This document shows, piece by piece, positions 16,494 to 24,914 of a DNA stretch of 34,920 nt. The notes under the pieces are model-generated. The model worked only from the letters and a program-made list of their open reading frames with translations, did not search any database and was not told the DNA's origin. Source of the DNA: Pseudomonadota bacterium (lineage in GTDB: Bacteria; Pseudomonadota; Alphaproteobacteria; Rhizobiales; Devosiaceae); contig JAEYZJ010000047.1 of assembly GCA_023430705.1 (NCBI GenBank), positions 1-34,920 of the forward strand. Reading direction: 5' to 3'. The position numbers and the translations under genes were made by a program. The stretch's first letter is position 1. Each line of letters opens with the position of its first letter.

Positions 16494-17231
16494 ATGCCCC
16501 GCTACCGCCTCACCGTCGAGTATGACGGCCGCCCCTTCTGTGGCTGGCAGAGGCAGGCGCATGACCTTTCAGTACAGCAGGTGCTGGAGGAGGCGATTGC
16601 GCGCTTCTCTGGCGAGATCGCCGTCACCCAGGCGGCCGGCCGCACCGACGCCGGCGTTCACGCGCTCGGACAGGTGGTTCATTTCGACCTCCAGCGGGAC
16701 TGGGACGCGTTCAAGGTGCGCGAGGCGCTGAACTTCCACACCAAGCCGCATCCGGTGGCGATCGTCACCGCCGAACGGGTCGGCGAGGATTTCGAGGCGC
16801 GCTTTTCCGCCATCGCCCGCCACTATGAGTACCGCATCCTCAACCGCCGCGCCCGTCCCGCGCTCGACCAGGGCAGGGTCTGGCATGTGCCGGTCGATCT
16901 CGATGCCGGCGCCATGCACGAGGCGGCGCAGCTGATCCTCGGCAAGCACGACTTCTCCACCTTCCGTGCCTCCGAGTGTCAGGCCAACTCGCCGGTTCGG
17001 ACGCTCGACGTCTTCGATGTGCGGCGCGAGGCGGAGATGATCGTCGTCACCGCGAAGGCCCGCAGCTTCCTGCACAGCCAGGTGCGCTCGATGGTGGGAT
17101 CGCTGAAGCTCGTGGGGGAGGGCAGGTGGAGCGCCCGCGATTTCCGCGCCGCACTCGATGCCCGGGACAGGTCGCGTTGCGGTCCGCTCGCGCCCTCCGA
17201 TGGGCTCTACCTGACGCGTGTCGACTACTAG
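16494..17231 (+). CDS. truA: tRNA pseudouridine(38-40) synthase TruA
   Basis: This enzyme makes pseudouridine at positions 38-40 of the anticodon arm in many tRNAs. It has 245 residues. The N-terminus MPRYRLTVEYDG and GWQRQ are typical, and the catalytic Asp52 lies in GRTDAGVHA. The later blocks FEARFSAIARHYEYRI and FLHSQVRSMVGSL are also conserved. The fmt-truA-(dapE) neighbourhood is common in rhizobial genomes as I remember it. The TAG stop shares the CTAG palindrome with the TAG stop of the convergent membrane protein gene. Confidence 0.97.
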   Translation: MPRYRLTVEYDGRPFCGWQRQAHDLSVQQVLEEAIARFSGEIAVTQAAGRTDAGVHALGQVVHFDLQRDWDAFKVREALNFHTKPHPVAIVTAERVGEDFEARFSAIARHYEYRILNRRARPALDQGRVWHVPVDLDAGAMHEAAQLILGKHDFSTFRASECQANSPVRTLDVFDVRREAEMIVVTAKARSFLHSQVRSMVGSLKLVGEGRWSARDFRAALDARDRSRCGPLAPSDGLYLTRVDY

Positions 17232-17803
17232 CTGCCCGCCGCGGCCGAGAGAGCGGCCATCTCATCGGGCGACAGCGGGAAGAGCACCAGCAGCACGAGG
17301 ATCGCCGCCACGAGGCCCACCGCCTGGGCGATGATCAGCAACACGATCTGCATCGGCTTCAGCGTCATCACCAGCCGGGCGATATTGATCGACAGCACGA
17401 GGCCGGCGACGAGGAAGATGATCCCGAGGAAGCGCAGTCCGAGCACCAGTGTCAGCAGCATCACCAGCGACAGGATGGCGTTCGACCAGTTGAGCGTGAC
17501 GACGAACGGAACGAGCGCATCCGAGCGCCCGATCTGGCGCAGGTAGATCGCCGAAGCGCCGATGATGGCGCCATAGAGAATGACCTGTTGCACCAGCCCG
17601 ACGAACATGCCGGCCCCGCCCATCGCCGTGCTGGCGATGAGTTCCACGGCGGTTGCGACGAGCAGTGCGATGAAGCTCGAGACCAGCCCGGCCTGCGTGA
17701 AGGTGAAATGGCGCGAGGCGGTGCGATCGCCGGTCAGCAGTGCCAGGAGGCCCCTGACTGCCGCCCGCGCCTCGTCCACAAGAGTTGCATTCGTTTCAGG
17801 CAC
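17228..17803 (-). CDS. Hypothetical multi-span membrane protein (second of a paralogous pair)
   Basis: This is a 191-residue inner-membrane protein with about five hydrophobic segments between residues 33 and 175, short loops, and no known motif. The overall layout is reminiscent of Yip1-type membrane proteins, but I cannot confirm that. The GTG start at 17803 shares one base with the TAG stop of the preceding gene. Its N-terminal region aligns by eye with that gene's product: both have an R-A-rich helix, L-LLT, a Phe, then AGL before the first membrane segment. It is the last gene of the dapD-dapE transcript and its stop overlaps that of truA. Confidence 0.75.
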   Translation of the reverse strand: MPETNATLVDEARAAVRGLLALLTGDRTASRHFTFTQAGLVSSFIALLVATAVELIASTAMGGAGMFVGLVQQVILYGAIIGASAIYLRQIGRSDALVPFVVTLNWSNAILSLVMLLTLVLGLRFLGIIFLVAGLVLSINIARLVMTLKPMQIVLLIIAQAVGLVAAILVLLVLFPLSPDEMAALSAAAGS

Positions 17804-18345
17804 TAGCCGATCCCTTGCCCGCCGGTGGTCAGCATGTAGAGCCCCAGCGGGATCGCGGCAAGCAAGACGATGCAAAGAATGGCAAACGCGGCGGAAACGC
17901 CGCGGCCCAGTTTGCCGACACCGCGCGCCGCGCGGAAGAACATGAAGCCCCGCACCCCGAGGAGCGCGAGCACCCCGGCTTCGCTCTGCACATGGACCAG
18001 CGGTAGCGACAGCACGGCGACGATGCCCATGGCATAGGCGCTGGGTATGGCCAGCGCCAACGGGTCGGCCCGCATGAGCCGGGCGGTAGCCGCGGCGGCG
18101 ATGAGGATAGCGAACAGCACGATCAGGTTGAACATCAAGCCGATCGCGAGCTGCATCCAGCCCGGTACGTAACCCTCCGCGAGCGCGACGACCGCGATTC
18201 CGAGCAGCACGGTGGCCATGTAGAACCCGACCGCGTTGATGAGCCCGGCCCGGCTCAGGTTGAACTTGTCCGCCGCGTCGGGCTGTGCCGTGAGCAGGTC
18301 GAGCCAGCCGAGCACAGCCCGCCATAGTTCGGCGAAGGCGCTCAC
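17803..18345 (-). CDS. Hypothetical multi-span membrane protein (first of a paralogous pair)
   Basis: This is a 180-residue inner-membrane protein of unknown function with about five hydrophobic segments (roughly 36-56, 63-85, 97-115, 122-132 and 152-172). The GTG start at 18345 overlaps the dapE stop by 4 bases (GTGA), and its own TAG stop shares a base with the next gene's GTG. The coupling suggests steady co-translation with dapE, though a role in lysine synthesis is not implied. The longer open frame upstream is antisense-free but lies inside dapE, so it is not used. Confidence 0.75.
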   Translation of the reverse strand: MSAFAELWRAVLGWLDLLTAQPDAADKFNLSRAGLINAVGFYMATVLLGIAVVALAEGYVPGWMQLAIGLMFNLIVLFAILIAAAATARLMRADPLALAIPSAYAMGIVAVLSLPLVHVQSEAGVLALLGVRGFMFFRAARGVGKLGRGVSAAFAILCIVLLAAIPLGLYMLTTGGQGIG

Positions 18346-19475
18346 CGAAGGTAGTCCCCAAGGAAGCGGGCGTAGAGTTCGGTAAGCTCCTCGAGGTCCG
18401 ACAGGCGTATGCTCTCGTCGACCTTGTGCATTGTCGGCCCCGGCAGGCCGAATTCCACCACCGGGCAGTAGTCCGCGATGAAGCGTGCGTCGGACGTGCC
18501 GCCACCGGTCGAGAGCTCCGGCGGGATGCCGGTGCGCCGCGCGATGGTTTCGATCAGCGTTTCCACCCCGCCGCCGAGGTCGGAGAGGAAAGCGCGCGAC
18601 GGGCGACCCGCGACGGTGAACTCGACGGCGCAGTTGCGCTTGTCCTGGTTGGCGATCACCTCTTCGATCGCCTCTACCAGCGTCTCGGGCGTCCACCGGT
18701 CGTTGTAGCGCACGTTGAAGCGCAGCAGGGCGGACGCGGGGATGACGTTGGTCGTCGCATTGCCGACATCGGCCGAGGTGAACTCGAGGTTGGACGGAGG
18801 GAAGTGGTCGGTGCCGTCGTCGAGCTTGCCCGATAGTGCCAGCAAGAGCGTCGCCGCCACTGGGAGCGGGTTGTTGGCCTTGTCGGGATAGGCGACATGC
18901 CCCTGCGTGCCGGTGACCCGGATCTGCCCGTTGAGCGAACCGCGCCGTCCCACCTTGATCGAGTCCCCCACGCGGGCCGTCGCACTGGGTTCGCCCACGA
19001 TCGCGAAGTCGAAGCGATGGCCCTGCTCGGCCGCCCAGGCCATCAGCTTGTCCGTGCCGTTGACCGAGTCCGCCTCCTCGTCATTGGTGATGGCCAGCGA
19101 GATGGTACCTGCGTCGGGAACGCGCGAGATCGCGGCGACGAACGCCGCGATACCCGACTTCATGTCGGCCGCCCCGCGTCCATAGATGGTGCCGTCGACG
19201 ATCTCGGCTGCAAAGGGCGGATGCGACCATGCCGTGGTGTCCCCCGGCGTCACGACGTCGGTATGACCGGCGAACAGCAGGTGTCTGCCGCCTGTGCCGC
19301 GGGTCGCGAACAGGTTGTCGACCGGATACGACCCGTCCCCTTCGAACCGCACCCGCGTGCAGTTGAACCCGAGCGGCGCCAGCGCGGCCTCCAGCACGTC
19401 GAAGACCCCGTGGAGTTCCGGGGTGATGGACGGCTCGCGGATAAGGTCGGCGAGGAGTCGGGCGGGATCGATCAC
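18342..19475 (-). CDS. dapE: Succinyl-diaminopimelate desuccinylase
   Basis: This M20-family zinc hydrolase releases succinate from N-succinyl-LL-diaminopimelate in lysine and peptidoglycan precursor synthesis. It has 377 residues. The metal-binding His71 and Asp73 lie in AGHTDVV, the bridging Asp104 in GRGAADMKSG, and the catalytic Glu133/metal-binding Glu134 in TNDEEADS. The later His is in the C-terminal MHKVDE block. The dimerisation (lid) domain is about 180-290. It starts with GTG one base after the dapD stop, with GGGA upstream, so it is clearly co-transcribed with dapD. Confidence 0.96.
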   Translation of the reverse strand: MIDPARLLADLIREPSITPELHGVFDVLEAALAPLGFNCTRVRFEGDGSYPVDNLFATRGTGGRHLLFAGHTDVVTPGDTTAWSHPPFAAEIVDGTIYGRGAADMKSGIAAFVAAISRVPDAGTISLAITNDEEADSVNGTDKLMAWAAEQGHRFDFAIVGEPSATARVGDSIKVGRRGSLNGQIRVTGTQGHVAYPDKANNPLPVAATLLLALSGKLDDGTDHFPPSNLEFTSADVGNATTNVIPASALLRFNVRYNDRWTPETLVEAIEEVIANQDKRNCAVEFTVAGRPSRAFLSDLGGGVETLIETIARRTGIPPELSTGGGTSDARFIADYCPVVEFGLPGPTMHKVDESIRLSDLEELTELYARFLGDYLR

Positions 19476-19476
19476 G

Positions 19477-20322
19477 TCAGTCCCGCAGCAGTTCGTTGAT
19501 GCCGGTCTTGCTGCGGGTCTGCGCGTCGACCGTCTTGACGATCACCGCGCAATAGAGATTGGGGCCGGGCTGGCCGTTGGGGAGCGGCTTGCCGGGCAGG
19601 CTGCCCGAAACGACGACGGAATAGGGGGGGACCTTGCCGATGTGGATCTCGCCGGTGGCCCGGTCGACGATCTTGGTCGAGGCGCCGATGAACACGCCCA
19701 TCGAGATCACCGAGCCTTCGCCGACGATCACGCCCTCGACCACTTCGGAACGGGCGCCGACAAAGCAGTTGTCCTCGATGATGGTCGGGTTGGCCTGCAT
19801 CGGCTCGAGCACGCCGCCAATGCCGACGCCGCCCGACAGGTGCACGTTCTTGCCGATCTGCGCGCAGCTGCCAACGGTCACCCAGGTGTCGACCATGGTG
19901 CCTTCGTCGACATAGGCGCCGACATTGACGAAGCTCGGCATCAGGATGACGTTGCGCGCGATGTAGGCCGACTGGCGCGCCACCGCGCCCGGCACCGCCC
20001 GGAAACCGGCCTCGCGGAAGCTGTTCTCGCTCCAGCCTTCGAACTTGGTCGGCACCTTGTCCCACCACGACGAGCCGTTCGGTGCGCCGGGCATCATCTG
20101 GTTGTCGTTGAGCCGGAAGCTCAGCAGCACCGCCTTCTTCAGCCACTGGTTGACCGTCCACTGCAGCGGCGCCTGCCGCTCGGCGACCCGTGCCTTGCCG
20201 CTGTCGAGCAGGCGCAGCGCTTCCTCCACGGCTTCGCGCACCTCGCCGGTCGTGCCGGTATTGATGTCGGCGCGCGCCTCCCAGGCGGCATCGATAATGC
20301 GGGCGAGATCGGCAAAGGACAT
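19477..20322 (-). CDS. dapD: Tetrahydrodipicolinate N-succinyltransferase
   Basis: This trimeric enzyme succinylates tetrahydrodipicolinate using succinyl-CoA, the step that feeds DapE two steps later. It has 281 residues. A helical N-terminal domain (about 1-100) is followed by a left-handed beta-helix built from hexapeptide repeats (about 110-240), seen in runs such as VGIGGVLEP and VGEGSVISMGVFIGAS. The ATG at 20322 gives the standard N-terminus MSFADLARIIDAAWE; the upstream extension is non-homologous. A consensus -35 lies about 60 bases upstream. Confidence 0.96.
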   Translation of the reverse strand: MSFADLARIIDAAWEARADINTGTTGEVREAVEEALRLLDSGKARVAERQAPLQWTVNQWLKKAVLLSFRLNDNQMMPGAPNGSSWWDKVPTKFEGWSENSFREAGFRAVPGAVARQSAYIARNVILMPSFVNVGAYVDEGTMVDTWVTVGSCAQIGKNVHLSGGVGIGGVLEPMQANPTIIEDNCFVGARSEVVEGVIVGEGSVISMGVFIGASTKIVDRATGEIHIGKVPPYSVVVSGSLPGKPLPNGQPGPNLYCAVIVKTVDAQTRSKTGINELLRD

Positions 20323-20359
20323 GGGACGGGCTTTCTGGCGGCAGGTTGAAGCGCGCCGG

Positions 20360-20387
20360 ACATTATCCGGCTCGCCCGACCTGTCAA
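20360..20387 (-). promoter_or_regulatory. Promoter of the dapD-dapE operon
   Basis: On the minus strand, TTGACA (20382-20387) is a perfect -35. After a 16-base spacer comes TAATGT (20360-20365) as a candidate -10; GATAAT two bases earlier is an alternative with shorter spacing. Confidence 0.55.
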
Positions 20388-20442
20388 CGATCCTTAACCG
20401 GCCGCGATGCAAGCTCGCCGCCTAGTTTTCGGAGACTCTCAC

Positions 20443-21294
20443 ATGGCCAGACGCGCCGACACCCCGCTTCGCACCTCGGTCGAGGACCTGGCTGCGGCAA
20501 AACGCGCGCCATCGACCCCGCAGACCGAATCGGCCGCCTTCCGGCTCGCCTATTCCGACGACGAGTTCATGACCAGCGAGGACACCCGCGGCGTGCGCTT
20601 CCAGCTGGAATACCTGAAGACCGAGTTCCGCCTGCGCGAATACGGCATCCGCTCGACCGTCGTGCTGTTCGGCGGCGCGCGCATACCCGAGCCGGGCAAG
20701 CCCGCCTGGGCTGCGCGCAACGAGACCCAGAAGCGCAACCTCGAAGCCGCCTCGCGCTACTATGACGAGGCGCGCCGCTTCGCACAGTACGCTTCGCTCA
20801 CCTCGCGTGCCCTCGATTTCAGGGACTACGTCGTGGTCACCGGCGGTGGTCCGGGCGTGATGGAAGCAGGCAACCGCGGTGCCGACGATGTCGGCGCGCC
20901 GACCATCGGGCTCAACATCGTGCTGCCGCACGAGCAGACCCCCAACGGCTACATCACGCCCGACCTCTGCTTCAACTTCCACTATTTCTCGACGCGCAAG
21001 ATCCACTTCCTGCTGCGCGCCCGCGCCGTGGCCATCTTCCCCGGCGGCTTCGGTACGCTCGACGAGTTCTTCGAGACGCTCACCCTGATCCAGACCGGCC
21101 GGATGGAGCGCGTGCCGCTCCTGCTGTTCGGCAAGGAGTTCTGGAGCCGGGTCATCAACTTCGAGGCGCTGGCCGAGGCTGGCACCATTGCGCCCGACGA
21201 TCCACACCTCTTCTCGGTGGTGGACAGCGCCGAGGACGGATGGAACGTCGTCCGCCAGCACTACAACCTGCCCGAAGTGACGCTGGCGACCTGA
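20443..21294 (+). CDS. LOG family protein (nucleotide 5'-monophosphate phosphoribohydrolase-like)
   Basis: This belongs to the LOG/TIGR00730-type Rossmann-fold family, whose characterised members split the ribose phosphate from cytokinin nucleotides or from purine and pyrimidine nucleotides. It has 283 residues, longer than the minimal ~190-residue LOG proteins because of a ~70-residue N-terminal extension. The signature GGGPGVMEAGNRGA is at 134-147 and PGGFGTLDEFFE at 200-211. The ATG at 20443 has GGAG nine bases upstream. It is divergent from dapD and converges on the nucleotidase gene with a 10-base gap. The nucleotide substrate cannot be told from sequence. Confidence 0.9.
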   Translation: MARRADTPLRTSVEDLAAAKRAPSTPQTESAAFRLAYSDDEFMTSEDTRGVRFQLEYLKTEFRLREYGIRSTVVLFGGARIPEPGKPAWAARNETQKRNLEAASRYYDEARRFAQYASLTSRALDFRDYVVVTGGGPGVMEAGNRGADDVGAPTIGLNIVLPHEQTPNGYITPDLCFNFHYFSTRKIHFLLRARAVAIFPGGFGTLDEFFETLTLIQTGRMERVPLLLFGKEFWSRVINFEALAEAGTIAPDDPHLFSVVDSAEDGWNVVRQHYNLPEVTLAT

Positions 21295-21304
21295 GCCCGG
21301 GTCG

Positions 21305-22012
21305 TCAGGGCAGCGTGCGCAGGAAGCCCGCGAGGTCTGCCGTGAGGTGGTGCACGTGCTCGCCGCCGGCGCGCTCAAGCTCCCAGGCGTCGACCTGCAC
21401 ATGCATGAACGAGTCGGACGCGACGACCTGCACGGTGGTCATGCCGGTCTCGTGCGGGACCTTCAGGTTCTTCTCGAGGTCGTCGAACATGGCCGCGCGG
21501 CGCGCGTCGATGCCGTGCCTTGCAAAAAAGCCCTCGTAGGCCTCGGCCAGGGGTTTCGGCTTGTAGCCCATGGCGCGGATGTCGAAGATGTCCTCGAACA
21601 GTTCGTCGGCGTCACCCAGCCGGCGCAGCACCTCGCGCGCATGCCCGACATCGCCGTTCGTGAGGATGAACTTGCGCCCGGGCAGGGCCCGGATCGTGCT
21701 GACGAGGTCCGGATGCGCGACGACCGGCGAGTAGTCGATGGCGTGCACGGTTGAAAGGAAATGATCCGGATCGACGTCGTGCCGCTGCATCAGTCCGTTC
21801 AGCGTCGTCCCGTAGTCCCGATAATACGCCTTCTGCAGCGCCCGTGCCTCGTCATAGGGCAACTGCGTCACCCTCACCATATACTCGGAAATGAGCAGGT
21901 CGATCTGGGCGAAGAGGTTGCACTCCCGCGGATACAGCGTGTTGTCGAGGTCGAACACCCAGTCGGTGACGTGGGCGAGCGAGCGTGCGGTGGTGGCCGG
22001 AGCGTCAGTCAT
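21305..22012 (-). CDS. Pyrimidine 5'-nucleotidase (HAD superfamily)
   Basis: This 235-residue HAD hydrolase belongs to the Sdt1/pyrimidine 5'-nucleotidase group, which dephosphorylates UMP/CMP-type nucleotides. Motif I FDLDNTLYP is near residues 20-28, with the nucleophile Asp21 and general acid Asp23. Motif II is LTNGD, motif III is the Lys in GYKPKP, and motif IV is the acidic pair in MFDDLEKNL. A helical cap lies between motifs I and II. The ATG at 22012 begins the family-like region; the open frame above it has no homologous character. In related genomes this gene sits near argB and dapD, as here. Confidence 0.9.
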   Translation of the reverse strand: MTDAPATTARSLAHVTDWVFDLDNTLYPRECNLFAQIDLLISEYMVRVTQLPYDEARALQKAYYRDYGTTLNGLMQRHDVDPDHFLSTVHAIDYSPVVAHPDLVSTIRALPGRKFILTNGDVGHAREVLRRLGDADELFEDIFDIRAMGYKPKPLAEAYEGFFARHGIDARRAAMFDDLEKNLKVPHETGMTTVQVVASDSFMHVQVDAWELERAGGEHVHHLTADLAGFLRTLP

Positions 22013-22302
22013 GGGTCCACTATGCCAGAAGAGCTGAAGTGACGACATCGCGAATTGCCAATCCAGCACTTGATGGAGCGGGGGTCGGGTGTATTTGTGG
22101 TAGGTCGATGGTCGAGTTCCATGGTCGCGGGCCCGTTCGGGGTTTATCCCGTACCGCGCGCGCCGCTCATGCCTCGAGGAAACCGCTCTGCGCCGTGCGG
22201 ATCTTATGAGCTCCGACCCCAATGCTGGGGACCGGGATCTTCCGAACGGCTCGGCGGCGAATTAAGCCGCGCCTTCGACTACACGTTGTGACCTGAGGGA
22301 CT
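22013..22302. other. Intergenic region between divergent genes
   Basis: These 290 bases separate the nucleotidase gene (-) and the MFS gene (+). I find no convincing protein gene or RNA. A small CCCCA-ATGC-TGGGG hairpin lies at 22217-22230. Promoters for both genes must be here, but none matches the consensus well. Confidence 0.5.
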
Positions 22303-23808
22303 ATGATGTCTGCCCATTTCCACGTGCCTGCAACCAAGGCGGAGGCGGATCCCCGCCGCTGGGTGGCGCTTTTCGTGCTGCTCATCGCCAGTTTCATGAA
22401 CCTGATTGACGTGACCATCGTGAACGTCGCGTTGCCAAGCCTGCAGCAGAACCTTGGCGCCGATCCCAACCATGTCGAATGGGTGATCGCGGCCTATGTC
22501 CTGAGCTTCGCGCTTGGTCTGCTGCCCTTCGGTCGCCTCGGCGATATTGTCGGGCGCACGCACATGTTCCTCATCGGCGTCGCAGCCTTCACCCTTGCTT
22601 CCGCCTTCTGCGGCCTTGCGCCCTCGATCGAGTGGCTGATCGTTGCCCGCGTGCTGCAGGGTCTTGCCGGCGCCGCGATGACGCCCCAGGTGCTGGCCAT
22701 CGCCCAGGTGACCTTTCCGCCTGAGGAGAAGGGGCAGGCCTTCTCGCTCTTCGGCCTCAGCTCCGGCCTTGCCGCGGTCACCGGCCCGATCCTCGGCGGC
22801 ATCCTGATCGGCGCCGATCTCTGGGGGCTGGACTGGCGTCCGATCTTCCTCGTCAACGTGCCTGTCGGCATTATCGCAGTCGTCGCCGGCTGGTACCTGA
22901 TCCCACGCACGCCCGGCCACCCCGGGCTCAAGAACGACTTCGTCGGCATCGGGCTCTTTGCCGCCGCGATGGTGGCGCTGGTCTATCCGCTGGTCGAGGG
23001 GCGCGCCTTTGGCTGGCCGGCCTGGGCCTGGGGCATGATCGCAGCCGCGCTCGTTCTGTGCGCCCTGTTCGTCATGTGGGAGGGCCGGCGCGCCGCCAAC
23101 GACCAGCCGCAGCTCCTGAACTTCAGCCTGATCCGCAACCCGAACTACCTGCTTGGGCTCCTGATCACCACCATCTTCGCCTCCGGCATCCCCGCCATGT
23201 TCATGGTGCTGTCGCTCATGCTGCAGTCGGGGTTCGGTTTCTCCCCGCTACTATCGGGCCTCACCAACACGCCCTTTTCTGTCGGCGTGCTCGCAGTCTC
23301 CCTGTTCATCGGCCGGCTCGGGCAGCGCTACCTGCGGACCCGGTTGGCGGTCGGCGCCGCCATGCTCGTCATCGGCATCGGTTGGCTCGACCTCATCATT
23401 GGCGGGCTGGGCGAGACGGTCGACCACTGGGTATTCCTGCTGCCGCTGTTCGTTGCCGGCATCGGGTTGGGCCTTGGCTTCTCGGGGCTCTTTCAGTCCG
23501 TGCTGGCTGGCGTCCCGGCGCGTGACGCCGGGGCCGGATCGGGGGCCCTGCAGGCCTTCCAGCAGATCGGCGGTGCCATCGGCGTGGCATTGGTGGGACA
23601 GATCTTCTTCTCCCAGCTGGCCAGCGACCTCGCCGCCGGAGCAAGCAGTGCCGAGGCCTTTGCAGACGCAGCTGCCCCGGCGATCCTCTACCAGATCTGC
23701 TCGTTCGCCCTGGTGGTGGTCCTCGTACCGTTCCTCAGGATCAAGCCGCCGGAGCAGCCCGGACCGGGGCGCGCTGTATCCCCGCCGCCCGTGGCGGTCG
23801 AGGCCTAG
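22303..23808 (+). CDS. MFS multidrug efflux transporter, DHA2 (14-span) family
   Basis: This 501-residue inner-membrane protein is a proton-driven drug exporter of the DHA2 type. About 14 hydrophobic segments can be traced. Typical blocks are ASFMNLIDVTIVNVALP in the first span (the motif D1 region), WVIAAYVLSFALGLLPFGRLGDIVGR (motif A, near 65-90), and GLSSGLAAVTGPILGGIL (motif C, near 150-170). GAGSGALQAFQQIGGAIGVA lies in a later span. Two adjacent ATGs (22303 and 22306) are possible starts, both served by GAGGGA. No neighbouring membrane-fusion protein or regulator is present, so a stand-alone role is likely. The substrate is unknown. Confidence 0.92.
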   Translation: MMSAHFHVPATKAEADPRRWVALFVLLIASFMNLIDVTIVNVALPSLQQNLGADPNHVEWVIAAYVLSFALGLLPFGRLGDIVGRTHMFLIGVAAFTLASAFCGLAPSIEWLIVARVLQGLAGAAMTPQVLAIAQVTFPPEEKGQAFSLFGLSSGLAAVTGPILGGILIGADLWGLDWRPIFLVNVPVGIIAVVAGWYLIPRTPGHPGLKNDFVGIGLFAAAMVALVYPLVEGRAFGWPAWAWGMIAAALVLCALFVMWEGRRAANDQPQLLNFSLIRNPNYLLGLLITTIFASGIPAMFMVLSLMLQSGFGFSPLLSGLTNTPFSVGVLAVSLFIGRLGQRYLRTRLAVGAAMLVIGIGWLDLIIGGLGETVDHWVFLLPLFVAGIGLGLGFSGLFQSVLAGVPARDAGAGSGALQAFQQIGGAIGVALVGQIFFSQLASDLAAGASSAEAFADAAAPAILYQICSFALVVVLVPFLRIKPPEQPGPGRAVSPPPVAVEA

Positions 23809-23815
23809 ATGCACG

Positions 23816-23842
23816 AAGGGCGCCCGTCGGGCGCCCTTTTTT
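23816..23842 (+). terminator. Rho-independent terminator after the MFS gene
   Basis: A 10-bp perfect stem (23816-23825 with 23829-23838) with a 3-base loop is followed by a run of T (6 T in 23837-23842). It sits between the MFS gene and convergent argB. Confidence 0.9.
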
Positions 23843-23862
23843 CCAGTCCGCGTAGGCTCGGT

Positions 23863-24771
23863 TCAGCGCACGATCAGCGTGCCGGCGCCGTGCTCGGTGA
23901 AGAGCTCGACCAGCACCACGTGGGGCGTCTTGCCGTTGAGGATCACGACGCCCTCGACGCCGTTGTCGAGAGCCTCGAGGCAGGTCTCGACCTTGGGAAT
24001 CATGCCGCCGGAGATGGTGCCGTTGGCGATGAGCTCGCGCGCGTCGCGCATGGTGAGCTCGGGGATGAGTTTCTTGTTTTCGTCCAGCACACCGTCGACA
24101 TCGGTGAGGAACAGCAGGCGCTTGGCGCCCAGCGAACCGGCGATGGCCCCTGCGAACGTGTCGGCGTTGATGTTGTAGGTATTGCCGTCGCGGCCCGGGG
24201 CGACAGGCGCGATCACCGGGATCATCTCCGAGCGCGCCAGCGTGTCGAGCAGGGTGCGGTCGACTTCAACCGGCTCGCCGACGAAGCCAAGGTCGAGCAC
24301 GCGCTCGATGCTCGAGCCGGGATCCTTGACGCGCTTCTCGGCCTTGCGGGCAAACACCATGTTGCCGTCCTTGCCGCACAGCCCGATCGCCCACTCGCCT
24401 TCGGCGTTGATCAGCGCCACGATCTCCTTGTTGATCGAGCCGGCGAGCACCATCTCGACCACTTCCATGGTGCGCTGGTCCGTGACGCGCAGGCCACTCT
24501 CGAACTTGGACTCGATCCCGAGGTTCTTCAGCATCAGTGCAATCTGCGGCCCGCCGCCATGCACGACGATCGGGTTGACGCGTGACTGCTTGAGGAGCGC
24601 GATGTCGCGGGCGAAGGCGCGACCGAGCGCGATGTCCCCCATGGCGTGCCCGCCATACTTGACCACGACCGTCTTGCCCTCATACCGCTGCATGTAGGGA
24701 AGTGCTTGGCTGAGCACCGCGGCGTCGCGGGAAAAGGTCTCGATATCCGGCATCTTGCGCTGTGTGTCCAT
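23863..24771 (-). CDS. argB: Acetylglutamate kinase
   Basis: This enzyme phosphorylates N-acetylglutamate, the second step of arginine synthesis. It has 302 residues. The blocks VVVKYGGHAMGD, IVVHGGGPQI and the Asn/Asp-containing INADTFAGAIA are characteristic of the amino acid kinase fold. The extra N-terminal helix (about residues 8-32) before the first strand is the feature associated with hexameric, arginine-inhibited versions, so feedback inhibition is likely. The ATG at 24771 has GGACGGGGAC upstream. It is divergent from the sigma factor gene. Confidence 0.97.
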   Translation of the reverse strand: MDTQRKMPDIETFSRDAAVLSQALPYMQRYEGKTVVVKYGGHAMGDIALGRAFARDIALLKQSRVNPIVVHGGGPQIALMLKNLGIESKFESGLRVTDQRTMEVVEMVLAGSINKEIVALINAEGEWAIGLCGKDGNMVFARKAEKRVKDPGSSIERVLDLGFVGEPVEVDRTLLDTLARSEMIPVIAPVAPGRDGNTYNINADTFAGAIAGSLGAKRLLFLTDVDGVLDENKKLIPELTMRDARELIANGTISGGMIPKVETCLEALDNGVEGVVILNGKTPHVVLVELFTEHGAGTLIVR

Positions 24772-24805
24772 TGTCCCCGTCCTATAGCGCATTCCATTGG
24801 AGTCG

Positions 24806-24815
24806 AAAGCGCTTT
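24806..24815. repeat. Perfect 10-bp palindrome between argB and the sigma factor gene
   Basis: AAAGCGCTTT is self-complementary and lies about 35 bases upstream of the argB start and 100 bases upstream of the sigma factor start. It could be an operator or a copy of a dispersed repeat; nothing else supports either. Confidence 0.3.
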
Positions 24816-24914
24816 TGCGTCCGCGGCGATTCTTGAACAGAACAATGACGAAGATTCCGTGACCGTTCCGCGCCAGGGATAGGCAGCCGTTTGCTCTTTA
24901 GGTAAGTTCGCGCC

